From: Streptomyces massasporeus
Lineage (GTDB): Bacteria; Actinomycetota; Actinomycetes; Streptomycetales; Streptomycetaceae
Direction: 5' to 3'
Length of the DNA stretch: 64,000 bases
Assembly: GCF_014648995.1 (NCBI RefSeq)
Contig: NZ_BMSE01000030.1
Coordinates: 1 to 64,000 of the forward strand
Positions 25,027 to 33,826 of the stretch are shown here, in pieces (position 1 is the stretch's first letter; every line of letters begins with the position of its first letter). The notes beneath the pieces were generated by a model. It worked only from the letters and a program-made list of their open reading frames with translations, had not been told where the DNA came from and searched no databases. A program made the translations under genes and the position numbers.

Positions 25027-25946
25027 CACGGCAGGCCCTCCAGGTGGGTGCCGACCCGGTCGCGGTCCCAGGCACCGTCGGCGACGACGATGCGGTACCG
25101 GTATCCGAAGGACTCGCCCGGCGGCAGCTCGAACTCCTCGAAGAACGCCCAGGAGAACGCGACCGTCGGGAAGGGCTCGGAGCGGACGAACCAGTGCGAC
25201 TCGTGGATCGGGGACGTCGCGTCGAGGTTCTCGGGCGCGTGCGCGAAGACCAGGGTGGAGTGGCCGTCGACGTCGTCGTGCTCGGTGGTGAAGGCGAGCC
25301 AGGGGCCCTGGGTGCCCATCAGCTTGCCCGCGTCGGCGTCGGTGTCCGGGGCGAAGACGGTGCCGCCGGTGAAGTCGCGCGGGCCGCGCCACTGGAGTCC
25401 GGTGTAGCCGGCCATGTCACGGCCCGCCGTGGTCGGGGAGCCGAAGGCCAGTGGTGCGGAACGGGTGTTGGTGAGGCGGATCGACCAGTCCAGGGCCCAG
25501 GAACCGGCCTCCTCGTCCACCGAGTGGACCGTCAGGCCGCGCTCCTCGCGCGCCCACTCCTCGCCGCCGTTCTCGATCCAGGTGAGGTTCTCGGTGAGGG
25601 TGAGGCGGTCGTCCTCGACGGTGAAGTCCGCGAAGCCGTCGTGCCGCATCGAGCCGACGCGCTCGGGCAGGGGGAGGTAGCCCTGGCCGTGGACGTAGCA
25701 GTTGCCGCCCCAGAAGTTCTGGCCGGACAGATGGCTCGCGGTCATCTGCAGGCCCTTGTGCCAGCGGTGGTCGTTCGGGCGGTAGCCGGTGACCGTGCGG
25801 CCCGAGAGGGTGCGCACGGGGTGGGCGTAGGGCTTGCGGGACTCGAAGGGGTCCGGGTCGGGGCGGTAGACGTAGCGGAGGATCTCCGTGCCGCCTGCGG
25901 TGACGGCGATGTCCTCGCCGTGCGTGTGGGTGACGCGGATGGTCAT
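25023..25946 (-). CDS. DUF6807 (PmoA-like) family protein
   Basis: A 307-residue beta-rich protein matching DUF6807, often annotated as PmoA family although it is not a methane monooxygenase subunit. Features include HPVRTLSGRTVTGYRPNDHRWHKGLQMT and FWGGNCYVHGQGY, with conserved histidines. Members sit next to Gfo/Idh dehydrogenases in Bacteroidetes and actinobacterial sugar loci; biochemical function is not established. Coupled upstream and downstream by overlapping stop/start codons. Confidence 0.8.
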   Translation of the reverse strand: MTIRVTHTHGEDIAVTAGGTEILRYVYRPDPDPFESRKPYAHPVRTLSGRTVTGYRPNDHRWHKGLQMTASHLSGQNFWGGNCYVHGQGYLPLPERVGSMRHDGFADFTVEDDRLTLTENLTWIENGGEEWAREERGLTVHSVDEEAGSWALDWSIRLTNTRSAPLAFGSPTTAGRDMAGYTGLQWRGPRDFTGGTVFAPDTDADAGKLMGTQGPWLAFTTEHDDVDGHSTLVFAHAPENLDATSPIHESHWFVRSEPFPTVAFSWAFFEEFELPPGESFGYRYRIVVADGAWDRDRVGTHLEGLPW

Positions 25947-27067
25947 GCGCGCTCCTTGGGGGCCCAGTCGGGGTACTCGCCGTGCATGGCCTCGTAGAAG
26001 GGGTCGCCGGGGCCGATCTCCCCCGCGCGCACCGAGCGGCCGGTGAACGCCGCCTTGTACAGGGCGGCGGCGAACTCCAGGGTGGCGCGGGCGTCGTGGC
26101 CGCTGCCCGGGGGCCGGGTGCCGGTGTCGTAGGCGTCGAGGAGTGTGCCCAGCTGGGCGGTGTGCGAGCTGGGCACGTCGGCGGCGGGAGTGCGCCAGGC
26201 GGTGGCGCGCTCGGAGCCGACGTGCGGGGCCGGGGTGTAGGCCCAGCTGTCGTTGCTGTGGCCGTAGAGGTGGGTGAGCTCGACCGTGGCGTCCGCGCAG
26301 TCGATGCGGATGCGGCTCACCTCGTCCGGGGAGAGCACGCTGTTGACGACGGTGGCGAGGGCGCCGCTCCTGAACCGCACCAGGGCGGTGGAGACGTCCT
26401 CGCTCTCGGTGTCGTGGACCAGGCGCGCGGCCATCGCCTGGATCTCCTCCCACTCACCGAGCAGGTGCAGCATCAGGTCGTACTGGTGGATGCCGTGGCC
26501 CATGGTGGGGCCGCCGCCCTCGCTGGCCCACTTCCCGCGCCACGGCACCGCGTAGTACGCGGCGTCCCGGTGCCAGGTGGTCTGGCAGTGCGCGACCAGC
26601 GGGGCGCCCAACTCACCGCTCGTGATCAGCTCGCGGGCGTGCACGGCGCCGGATCCGTAGCGGTGCTGGAAGACGACCGCCGCGTACGCGCCGGAGGCCT
26701 CCTCGGCGGCGGCGATCTCGTCGTACTCGGCGAGCGACAGGGTCAGCGGCTTCTCGCACAGCACCCAGGCGCCCGCCTTGAGCGCGGCCACCGTCTGGTC
26801 CCGGTGCAGGGAGGGCGGCGTGCCGATGAGGACGAGGTCGGGGCGTACGGCGTCCAGCATCGCGTCCACCGAGGTGAACCCGGCGACCTGCGCACCGGCC
26901 AGCTCGCGGAAGGCGTCGAGGCGCTCCTGGTCCACGTCGACGGCGGCCACCAGTTCCACCCGGTCGGAGTGGGCCCGCAGCGCGGGCAGATGGCTGCCGC
27001 TGACGATGGCGCCGGTGCCGACGACGGCCACACGGCGGCGGGCGGGAGACCCTGGGGACACGGACAT
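25943..27067 (-). CDS. Gfo/Idh/MocA family oxidoreductase
   Basis: A 374-residue NAD(P)-dependent sugar dehydrogenase. The N-terminal Rossmann fold has VAVVGTGAIVSGSHLPAL near residue 14; the family signature VLCEKPLTLSLAEYDE is near 105 (EKP, catalytic lysine), followed by an alpha/beta C-terminal domain containing GGGPTMGHGIHQYDLMLHLLG. It starts the operon at an ATG with GAGGAG upstream. Acts on a sugar, cyclitol or sugar acid; exact substrate unknown. Confidence 0.88.
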   Translation of the reverse strand: MSVSPGSPARRRVAVVGTGAIVSGSHLPALRAHSDRVELVAAVDVDQERLDAFRELAGAQVAGFTSVDAMLDAVRPDLVLIGTPPSLHRDQTVAALKAGAWVLCEKPLTLSLAEYDEIAAAEEASGAYAAVVFQHRYGSGAVHARELITSGELGAPLVAHCQTTWHRDAAYYAVPWRGKWASEGGGPTMGHGIHQYDLMLHLLGEWEEIQAMAARLVHDTESEDVSTALVRFRSGALATVVNSVLSPDEVSRIRIDCADATVELTHLYGHSNDSWAYTPAPHVGSERATAWRTPAADVPSSHTAQLGTLLDAYDTGTRPPGSGHDARATLEFAAALYKAAFTGRSVRAGEIGPGDPFYEAMHGEYPDWAPKERA

Positions 27068-27101
27068 GCGGCGCTCCTCGGACAACCGGCGGACTCGCGC
27101 T

Positions 27102-27116
27102 TGGAAAGCGCTTGCA
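27102..27116. promoter_or_regulatory. LacI/CcpA-type operator
   Basis: TGGAAAGCGCTTGCA has the central AAGCGCTT and flanking TG/CA of LacI-family operators. It lies just downstream of the predicted transcription start of the seven-gene sugar operon, a classical repressor position. No LacI gene lies next to this operon. Confidence 0.6.
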
Positions 27117-27126
27117 CTCGGAAGGG

Positions 27127-27155
27127 ACCCTAGGCGCGAGAGAATGTCTGGACAA
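27127..27155 (-). promoter_or_regulatory. Promoter of the seven-gene sugar operon
   Basis: On the minus strand a -35 TTGTCC (27150-27155) and a -10 TAGGGT (27127-27132) are 17 bases apart. The predicted start of transcription is near 27120, immediately before the LacI-type operator. Confidence 0.6.
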
Positions 27156-27565
27156 CCCCCCTGCAGCGACCTGCACAAGGTCTGCCCGAGCATTGTCCCA
27201 GCTTGGGGCAGAGATTCGGGTCGTTGTCCCCGCCATGGAAACGCGTTCCCGGCCTGCACGCCGAGACGGTCCGCGCAAGGTGACCTCCTCCCGCCCGGTC
27301 ACGCGACGGGGGCCGATCAGCACACGGTTACGGCGTCCACGGCTCGGCATGCGCCGACGACACGGTCGAGCGGTCCTCGCGAGGGGGCGCGGCGCCGGGC
27401 GGCCCGGGACTCGTCCGCGCGGCGCGCGGGGAGCGGCACAGGCCTTGAGCCGCCGCCTCCGTGACGTCACCTCACGCACCACATACAGTGTCCGCCTGTG
27501 ATCGGAGGGTGACTTACCGCCGTGCGGGACGAGCCCGTCGCCCTGCCCACCCCATCGGAGTCGCC
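27156..27565. other. Long intergenic region upstream of the DUF4436 gene
   Basis: No gene seen. Further GGACAAC/GTTGTCC words occur at about 27192-27198 and 27221-27228, in opposite orientation to those at 27079 and 27150. A perfect GTGACGTCAC palindrome lies at 27461-27470, followed by a TACAGT that could be a -10 element for the DUF4436 gene. Otherwise nothing recognisable. Confidence 0.5.
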
Positions 27566-28453
27566 ATGGCCCCGCCCACGCACGCTCCCCGCCCACGCCG
27601 TTCCGGGCCGTCCATCCTGCTGGTCCTGATCCCCCTCGCGGTCCTGATCCTGGCGGCGGTGTCCGTGGGGTCGTGGCTGCAGTACACCGAGCGGCAGGCG
27701 AAGGACACGGTGCACACGGCCGGGTCCCGAGCCGTCGACCGGGTGGACGTGGAGGCCACCGTCCAGAGCGTCGACGCCGCGGCCGGTGAGCTCGTCCTGC
27801 GCGTCAGAGTCAGCCCGCGTGGGGCCCTCGGCGAGGAGGAGGGGACCGCCCCGGTGGCCGACCTCAGCCTCCAGACGTCCGTGGCGACCCTCAGTGACCT
27901 GGCGTTCGAAGCGCACGAGCGGCTCGCGCCCCAGGACGTGCGGGTCGCGATCACGGGTGGATCGATCAGCGATTACCCGTTCGACACCTACGACACCGAC
28001 ATCGAGTTCTGGGCCGTGGTGGGCGGCAAACCGGTACCGGTGCGGATGCGCTTCTCCAACGCCGACACCCTCTTCTCCGTCTCGGTGACACCCCCGCCCT
28101 CCGGGCAGGAGGCCGCCGTGGCGCTGAAGCTGTCCCGGTCGGGCAGCCTGCTCACCTTCGCGGTCTTCATGATGGTCGCGATGTGGGCGCTGGCGTCGTC
28201 CGTACTCCTCGGGGCCTGGTACCTGACGACCCGCCGACAGGGCCTGGTCTGGCCCGCCCTCGCCTGGATGGCCGCCACGCTGTTCGCCCTCGCGGCGTTC
28301 CGCAACACCGCCCCCGGCACTCCGCCGATCGGCTGCGTGCTGGACTGGTTCGCCTTCTTCTGGGCCGAGGCCGTCGTCGCCCTGTGCCTGATCGTCGTGG
28401 TCACCTTCGGCATCCGGACCGCCCTGCGCGCGGCCGACACGCAAGGCGCCTGA
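27566..28453 (+). CDS. DUF4436 family membrane protein
   Basis: A 295-residue protein. One TM helix near residues 17-38 is followed by an extracytoplasmic beta domain (about 40-195) containing GSISDYPFDTYDTDIEFWAVVG, and three more TM helices at about 200-285. This is the DUF4436 layout found in actinobacteria; function unknown. I chose the ATG at MAPPTHAP, preceded by GGAG; the upstream in-frame extension looks non-coding. Ends at a strong shared terminator. Confidence 0.75.
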   Translation: MAPPTHAPRPRRSGPSILLVLIPLAVLILAAVSVGSWLQYTERQAKDTVHTAGSRAVDRVDVEATVQSVDAAAGELVLRVRVSPRGALGEEEGTAPVADLSLQTSVATLSDLAFEAHERLAPQDVRVAITGGSISDYPFDTYDTDIEFWAVVGGKPVPVRMRFSNADTLFSVSVTPPPSGQEAAVALKLSRSGSLLTFAVFMMVAMWALASSVLLGAWYLTTRRQGLVWPALAWMAATLFALAAFRNTAPGTPPIGCVLDWFAFFWAEAVVALCLIVVVTFGIRTALRAADTQGA

Positions 28454-28489
28454 GGCCCGTCGTCCGGATGGCCGCTCGCGACAGCGAAC

Positions 28490-28531
28490 GGCCCTGGTGG
28501 TCACCGCGCGTGAGCGGTGATCACCAGGGCC
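28490..28531. terminator. Strong bidirectional terminator
   Basis: Two 18-base arms beginning GGCCCTGGTG and ending CACCAGGGCC pair with only one G-T mismatch around a 6-base loop (gcgtga). It lies between the convergent DUF4436 and hemerythrin genes and probably serves both. Confidence 0.85.
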
Positions 28532-28543
28532 GGCCCGGTCGGG

Positions 28544-29035
28544 TCAGGACTTGACGATCTTGCGTACGTTCTCCACGGAACCGCACCCGGCCTTCAACTG
28601 ACGCTCACGCTCCCGCACGAACGCCAGGCCGAGCTCCTCGCGACGCTCCATCGCCACGTTCTCCCGGGCGCCGTTGAGGATGGTGCGCTCCTCCTCGTCG
28701 GCGTGGTGCGTGACGGCCTCCACCAGCTCCTCGAGCTTCGAGTCCCACTCGTCGGAGCCGACCTCCTCGACCTCGAGGAGCCCCAGGAGGGCCTCGTTGC
28801 CCTCGTCGTGCTCGTGCTCGCCGTGCTCGACCTCTTCGTCATCGATGTTCTTGTACCGCTTGAGCGCCGGATAGACCTCGGCCTCCTCGGCCTGCGCGTG
28901 CGCGATCAGCAGCTCGGCGAACTCCCGCAACGCACCCGCCCGGTCGTCCTCGACGCTCCGCATGCGACGGAACAGGTCCTCCATGCGCCGGTGGTCCTGA
29001 AGAATGAGTTCTACGACGTCTTTTGTGTCGGCCAT
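28544..29035 (-). CDS. Hemerythrin HHE-domain protein
   Basis: A 163-residue four-helix protein with a di-iron hemerythrin domain: ILQDHRRMEDLF, LLIAHAQAEEAEVYPAL and VTHHADEEERTILN supply the iron-binding histidines and acidic residues. Between helices lies an acidic His-rich loop, VEHGEHEHDEGNE. Family members bind oxygen, NO or iron and are often linked to oxidative or stress responses. Transcribed in the same direction as the small membrane protein behind it. Confidence 0.88.
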   Translation of the reverse strand: MADTKDVVELILQDHRRMEDLFRRMRSVEDDRAGALREFAELLIAHAQAEEAEVYPALKRYKNIDDEEVEHGEHEHDEGNEALLGLLEVEEVGSDEWDSKLEELVEAVTHHADEEERTILNGARENVAMERREELGLAFVRERERQLKAGCGSVENVRKIVKS

Positions 29036-29124
29036 GGAAATGGAATGCCTTTCCCAGGAGAGAATCGGGTCACTTTCGTTTACCCCATTCCTGATGTTTC
29101 GCTCGCCGCAGGGCGTCTTCCGGT

Positions 29125-29295
29125 CTACCAGCGATACCAGCGGCCCCTACGGCCACCACTGTCGGCGCTGCGCAGCACGAAGCCCAGCAGCCACAGCACC
29201 AGCACGATCACCGCGATCCACCACAGGGCCTTCAGCGCGAAACCCGCACCGAACAGGACCAGGGCCAGCAGCAGGACAAGAAGCAGGGGAACCAT
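29125..29295 (-). CDS. Small hydrophobic membrane protein
   Basis: A 56-residue protein of two closely spaced TM helices (about 2-20 and 25-43) and a basic tail ending GGRRGRWYRW. The ATG has GGAGG nine bases upstream. Similar small proteins are common in Streptomyces near stress genes; function unknown. Here it lies about 90 bp upstream of the hemerythrin gene on the same strand. Confidence 0.6.
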   Translation of the reverse strand: MVPLLLVLLLALVLFGAGFALKALWWIAVIVLVLWLLGFVLRSADSGGRRGRWYRW

Positions 29296-29421
29296 GGTTA
29301 TCAACCTCCGCTCGTCCTGATGCCCTGCCGATCGACGAACACACAGTCGAATTTCCGTGTTTCTCCACAAGATTCACGGGAACTTGAATCGCTTGGCCGA
29401 GCGGGGAGAGCGAACTCCTTC

Positions 29422-31320
29422 TCAGTCCGTCCCCACGACGATCACCTCGTCGGCGGCCGTCCAACGGCGGCGCTCGGACTTGGGCGGGTTGACCCGCACG
29501 CCGTACCCCGGACCCGTCGAGGCGTCGGCACGGCCGCGGTAGCCGATGGCACACTCGCCGCGCCCGCGTGCCGCGGCCACGACGGTGGCGAAGGACGTCT
29601 CGCACCCGGGCAGCACGTAGTCGCCGGCCGGTCGCAGGCGGATGCCGGTGCCGTCGGCGGAGAACAGCTCCGCGAAGACCGCCGCGAGGTGCCGGTTCTG
29701 GGAGATCTGCGCCATGAGCAGGCCGATGAGCTTGCCGCTGATGATCACGTCGGCTCCGGGCCCGAGGGGCGCCAGAGCCCGGTTGCGGTCGTCCACCAGC
29801 TCGGTGACGACGGGGAGTTCACGCCCGGAGGCTTCCTCGATCTGTCGGAGCAACAGCAGGGTGACGAGCGTGCGGTTGTCGGGTTCGTCCGGGGCCTGCC
29901 CGGGCGCGGGGTCCTCCCCCACGACGATCACGCTGTCGTAGGAGTGCACGTCCAGACGCCTCAGGGTCTCGGGGCGGGTGACGTCCCCCCGGTGGAGGGT
30001 GAGGGTCAGGCCGGTGTCGTGGGGCGCGCCCGACTCGCGCACCTGGCGGACCGTCGCTTCGCCGCCGTCCGCCACCACGTCGACGACCGACCCGGGCCGG
30101 GCACGGCGGCGCAGCTGGTCGACCATGAGCGGCGCCCGGCGGTTCCAGCCGAGCAGCAGGACCCGCTCCGGCCGAGCGGGCATCGCGGGACCGGAGGCCA
30201 TCGCCGCCTTCTCGACCCAGTGCCCGCACTCCCCCATCCAGGCCGTGTCGTCGTCGCGGGAGATGAGGATGAGCAGATCGCCCTCGGCGACGGTCGTCTG
30301 CGGCGGCGGGTTGAGCAGCGGGGTGTCGCCGCGCACCAGCCCGACGACGCTGGACGTCGGATAGGACAGCAGCGCGTCGCCGAACGGGCGGCCCGTCAGG
30401 GACTCTTCGCCGACCAGGTAGAACTCGTCGCCGGCGAAGTCGAGGAGCTCCTGGTGGACGAGGGAGAGCCCGGGGCGTCGGGCGGCCTGGACGATCAGCC
30501 GGGCCGTGACGGTGTCGCTCTCCAGGACGACACCGCCCGGGCCGGCGGCGAGGCCTGCGGCCAGCCGGTAGCGGTCGTCCCGTACGGCGGCGACGACGCG
30601 CGGGCGGTTCTCCACCCCGGCCAGGGCAGCCCGCAGCGCCAGCAGCGTCTTGACGACCTCGGCATCGGCGTCGGGCTCGTCGCGAGGCAGGACCAGCACG
30701 ACACCGGCCGTCGCCGGACTGGTCAGGGTGAGCACGGCCGGGTCGGTGGTGGGGCCGCTGCGGCAGATCAGCCGCGTCCCGCCGACCTGTCCCAGCTTCG
30801 TGCCGAGTGCCTCCTCCATCGCGGTCTTGTCGCGGTCGGCCAGCACCACCACCGCCGCGCCTCGCTGGTTGGCGTTGGCGGCCACCAGCTCGCCGACGAC
30901 CGTGAACACCTGTTCCGACCAGCCCAGGACCACGGCGTGCCCTTGTTCGAGCACGGTCGACCGGCCGCGCCGCAACGCGGTGAGCCGCTCCGTGAGCGCC
31001 GTCGTGATCAGGCCGACCAGCGTCGAGACGTACAGCAGCGCGACCAGGGCGAGCAGCACCGACATCGTCACGCGCAGCGGCGTGCCGGTCGCCCCGCCCA
31101 GCCGCAGGGTCTCCCCCGTGAGGCGCCACACCTGTGCCAGCCGGTCCGGCAGGGACTCCGGCGCGTGCGGGTCGGTCCACACCACCAGCGCACTGGCCGG
31201 GACGACGACGGCCAGACACAGCAGCGCCATCCAACCGACCAGGGCGGAGGCACCGCGGGCCAGCGTGCTGTCGAACCAGTAACGGACCCGGTCACCCCAC
31301 GCGGTGCACCGCTGCGCCAC
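29422..31320 (-). CDS. CASTOR/POLLUX-like putative ion channel protein
   Basis: A 632-residue membrane protein. Two TM helices near residues 25-45 and 75-95 flank a pore-like segment, followed by two RCK/TrkA-N-like Rossmann domains (HAVVLGWSEQVFTVVGELVAAN near 125 and RVLLLGWNRRAPLMVDQL near 390). This is the organisation of CASTOR/POLLUX-type ion channels, known in plants for nuclear calcium signalling and found in actinobacteria without defined function. I chose the GTG at 31320 because GAGGGGGGA precedes it; an in-frame GTG at 31467 would add 49 arginine-rich residues. Confidence 0.75.
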   Translation of the reverse strand: MAQRCTAWGDRVRYWFDSTLARGASALVGWMALLCLAVVVPASALVVWTDPHAPESLPDRLAQVWRLTGETLRLGGATGTPLRVTMSVLLALVALLYVSTLVGLITTALTERLTALRRGRSTVLEQGHAVVLGWSEQVFTVVGELVAANANQRGAAVVVLADRDKTAMEEALGTKLGQVGGTRLICRSGPTTDPAVLTLTSPATAGVVLVLPRDEPDADAEVVKTLLALRAALAGVENRPRVVAAVRDDRYRLAAGLAAGPGGVVLESDTVTARLIVQAARRPGLSLVHQELLDFAGDEFYLVGEESLTGRPFGDALLSYPTSSVVGLVRGDTPLLNPPPQTTVAEGDLLILISRDDDTAWMGECGHWVEKAAMASGPAMPARPERVLLLGWNRRAPLMVDQLRRRARPGSVVDVVADGGEATVRQVRESGAPHDTGLTLTLHRGDVTRPETLRRLDVHSYDSVIVVGEDPAPGQAPDEPDNRTLVTLLLLRQIEEASGRELPVVTELVDDRNRALAPLGPGADVIISGKLIGLLMAQISQNRHLAAVFAELFSADGTGIRLRPAGDYVLPGCETSFATVVAAARGRGECAIGYRGRADASTGPGYGVRVNPPKSERRRWTAADEVIVVGTD

Positions 31321-31610
31321 CCTTCCCCCCTCGGTCGCCCCGGGCTCTCGTGCGGCCGGCCCGCGCCGCGCGGGGCGGCACGCCGGGCGCAACGGCCGGA
31401 GAGCACGGTTGTGGATACGCAGTCGCAGTGTGGAGGCTCGTTCGCGGCGGCGGAGGCGATTCGCCACGCGTTCATTCCTTCGGGTCGGGCGGGCACGCCG
31501 GGGGTGGCGGATCCACTGTGACGTGAGGGTTTTGCGCCTGATTCGCTCCTTAGGGGCAACGCCCGGCCGAACGGCGGCACCCCGCCACGACCACCGTTAC
31601 AAAGATCGCC
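31321..31610. other. Divergent intergenic region
   Basis: Separates the ion channel gene (minus) from the amino acid oxidase gene (plus). The first 147 bases are the possible arginine-rich extension of the channel gene. The remainder contains no recognisable gene; promoters for both directions must lie here but I cannot place them confidently. Confidence 0.4.
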
Positions 31611-33614
31611 ATGACAGATGATCACGCGGTGGTGCGCTCTGAAGGTGGTCTCTCCCGTCGGGAGTTCGCGGCGGTGGCCGGCACGGCCACGGTGGCGACG
31701 GCCCTGACCGGGGGTACCGCCACGGCCCTGCCCGCACCGCTCGCCCCGAACGCTCCCGGCGGCAGCCGCGGCGCCGACTCCGACAGATGCCTCGCCGTCG
31801 CCCGTGCCCTGCTCGTCCTGGACTCCGACGACCGCCCCCTCGTCCCGCGCTACCTGCGCGCCCTGAAGGACGGACTGCCGGCGCGACGGACCAGCCCCAA
31901 GGACGTCCTCGTCATCGGCGCCGGCCCGTCCGGGCTGGTGGCCGCCTGGCTGCTGAAGGAGGCGGGGCACCGGGTGACGGTCCTGGAGGCCAACGGCAAC
32001 CGGGCGGGCGGCCGCATCAAGACCTTCCGCAAGGGCGGCCACGAAGGCGCCGGGCAGCCCTTCGCCGATCCCGGCCAGTACGCCGAGGCGGGCGCGATGC
32101 GCATCCCCGGCAGTCACCCGCTGGTGATGGAACTCATCGACCGGTTCGACCTGAAGAAGCGGCGCTTCCACTACGTCGACGTCGACGAGGAGGGACGTCC
32201 CGCCGCCCGGACCTGGATCCACGTCAACGGCATCCGCGAGCGGCGCGCCGACTACGCCCGCTCCCCCCGGCGCGTGAACCGGTCCTTCGGCGTCCCGAAG
32301 GCCCACTGGGACACCCCCGCCGCAGCGATCCTGCGTGCCGCGCTGGACCCCGTGCGCGACGAGTTCAGCTATGTCGGCCGGGACGGCAAGCGGGTCGACA
32401 AACCGCTGCCGGAGCGGCTGCGGGGCTGGGCGCGGGTGGTGAAGCGGTTCGGCGACTGGTCGATGTTCCGCTTCCTCACCGAGCACGCCGGTCTGGACGA
32501 GCGGACCGTCGACCTGATCGGCACGCTGGAGAACCTCACCTCACGCCTCCCGCTGTCCTTCATCCACAGCTTCATCGGCTCCTCCCTCATCAGCCCCGAC
32601 ACTCCCTTCTACGAGCTGGAGGGCGGCACGGCCGTGCTGCCGGACGCCCTGCTCGAACGGGTGCGCAAGGAGGTGCGGTTCGACCGCCGGGTGACGCGCA
32701 TCCAGTACCACCACCCCGACCGGCCGTCCCCGGACGGAGCCCACGTGCGCGGCAAGGGCCCGCACGTGTGGGTGGACACCGTGTCCGAGGGCCGCGACGG
32801 CCCGGTCGTCCGCGAGCAGTTCACCGCCGACGTCGCCGTGGTCACGGTGCCGTTCTCCGGGCTGCGCCATGTGCAGATCGACCCGCCGCTGTCCTACCGC
32901 AAGCGCCGCGCGGTCTGCGAGCTGCACTACGACAGCGCGACCAAGGTGCTGCTCGAGTTCAGCCGCCGCTGGTGGGAGTTCGACGAGGACGACTGGAAGC
33001 GCGAGCTGAACGCCGTCGACCCGGGCCTGTACAACGCCTACCGCACCGGCAAGGCCCCCGCGGACGGCAGCCTCCTCGGCGCGCATCCCTCGGTGCCCGG
33101 CGGGCACATCACGCAGGCTCAGCGCACCCACTACGCCGCGAACCGCGCGATCGGCCGGGACCAGCCGGAGGCGGCCGGTGTCGTGGGCGGCGGCTCGGTG
33201 TCGGACAACGCCAACCGCTTCATGTTCAACCCGTCCCACCCGGTCCCGGGCAGCGCGGGGGGCGTGGTCCTGGCGTCCTACAGCTGGGCCGACGACGCGC
33301 TGCGCTGGGACTCCCTGGACGACGAGGCGAGGTATCCGCACGCGCTGTGCGGTCTCCAGCAGGTCTACGGCCGGCGCATCGAGGTGTTCTACACCGGCGC
33401 GGGTCGTACCCAGAGCTGGCTGCGCGACCCCTACGCCTACGGGGAGGCGTCCGTGCTGCTGCCCGGACAGCACACCGAGCTGTTGCCCGTCATCCCCGAG
33501 CGCGAGGGGCCGTTGCACTTCGCCGGTGACCACACGTCCGTCAAACCGGCATGGATCGAGGGGGCCCTGGAGTCGGCCGTGCGGGCCGCCCTGGAGGTCC
33601 ACACGGATCGCTGA
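31611..33614 (+). CDS. L-glutamate oxidase-like flavin amine oxidase, Tat-exported
   Basis: A 667-residue FAD enzyme oxidising an L-amino acid to the 2-oxo acid, ammonia and H2O2. A twin-arginine signal (SRREFAAVAG, residues 15-24) is followed by the FAD motif VIGAGPSGLVAAWLLKEAGH (101-120). Compared from memory with Streptomyces sp. X-119-6 L-glutamate oxidase, it aligns along its length: FADPGQYAEAGAMRIP (Arg164, counterpart of Arg124) and ENLTSRLPLSFIHSF, where Arg312 and His319 match Arg305 and His312; Arg305 sets glutamate specificity in the known enzyme. The C-terminus has GDHTSVKPAWIEGALESAVRAAL. Glutamate is therefore the best guess for substrate. Followed by a terminator. Confidence 0.85.
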   Translation: MTDDHAVVRSEGGLSRREFAAVAGTATVATALTGGTATALPAPLAPNAPGGSRGADSDRCLAVARALLVLDSDDRPLVPRYLRALKDGLPARRTSPKDVLVIGAGPSGLVAAWLLKEAGHRVTVLEANGNRAGGRIKTFRKGGHEGAGQPFADPGQYAEAGAMRIPGSHPLVMELIDRFDLKKRRFHYVDVDEEGRPAARTWIHVNGIRERRADYARSPRRVNRSFGVPKAHWDTPAAAILRAALDPVRDEFSYVGRDGKRVDKPLPERLRGWARVVKRFGDWSMFRFLTEHAGLDERTVDLIGTLENLTSRLPLSFIHSFIGSSLISPDTPFYELEGGTAVLPDALLERVRKEVRFDRRVTRIQYHHPDRPSPDGAHVRGKGPHVWVDTVSEGRDGPVVREQFTADVAVVTVPFSGLRHVQIDPPLSYRKRRAVCELHYDSATKVLLEFSRRWWEFDEDDWKRELNAVDPGLYNAYRTGKAPADGSLLGAHPSVPGGHITQAQRTHYAANRAIGRDQPEAAGVVGGGSVSDNANRFMFNPSHPVPGSAGGVVLASYSWADDALRWDSLDDEARYPHALCGLQQVYGRRIEVFYTGAGRTQSWLRDPYAYGEASVLLPGQHTELLPVIPEREGPLHFAGDHTSVKPAWIEGALESAVRAALEVHTDR

Positions 33615-33622
33615 CCGTTGAT

Positions 33623-33658
33623 CGCGGAGCCCCGGCGCGCATGCGCCGGGGCCCCGCG
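33623..33658. terminator. Terminator after the amino acid oxidase gene
   Basis: A perfect 10-bp stem, GCCCCGGCGC and GCGCCGGGGC, around loop GCAT, extended by further CGCGG/CCGCG pairing after one mismatch. It starts nine bases after the oxidase stop codon. Confidence 0.8.
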
Positions 33659-33826
33659 CGTTCGGCCCGCACCCGTCGGCGCCTCCGGTGACCGCAACGA
33701 CCACAACCTCCGTTGGTTCCGCAAGGCAGACAGTACGGCGAAGCCCGGGCACGATGTGGCCCACGTCACCCTCCCCCACAGGGCCGTTACCTACCCGCAT
33801 CGACGTACCGACAGGTGGTGGCACTC

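Noticed and set aside
25023..25946. Methane monooxygenase subunit
   Set aside because: DUF6807 proteins are often labelled PmoA, but this soluble sugar-operon protein lacks membrane helices and copper-site features of PmoA.
31321..31467. Upstream GTG start for the ion channel protein
   Set aside because: In frame but adds 49 arginine-rich residues with no ribosome-binding site as good as that before 31320. Kept as an alternative, not the call.
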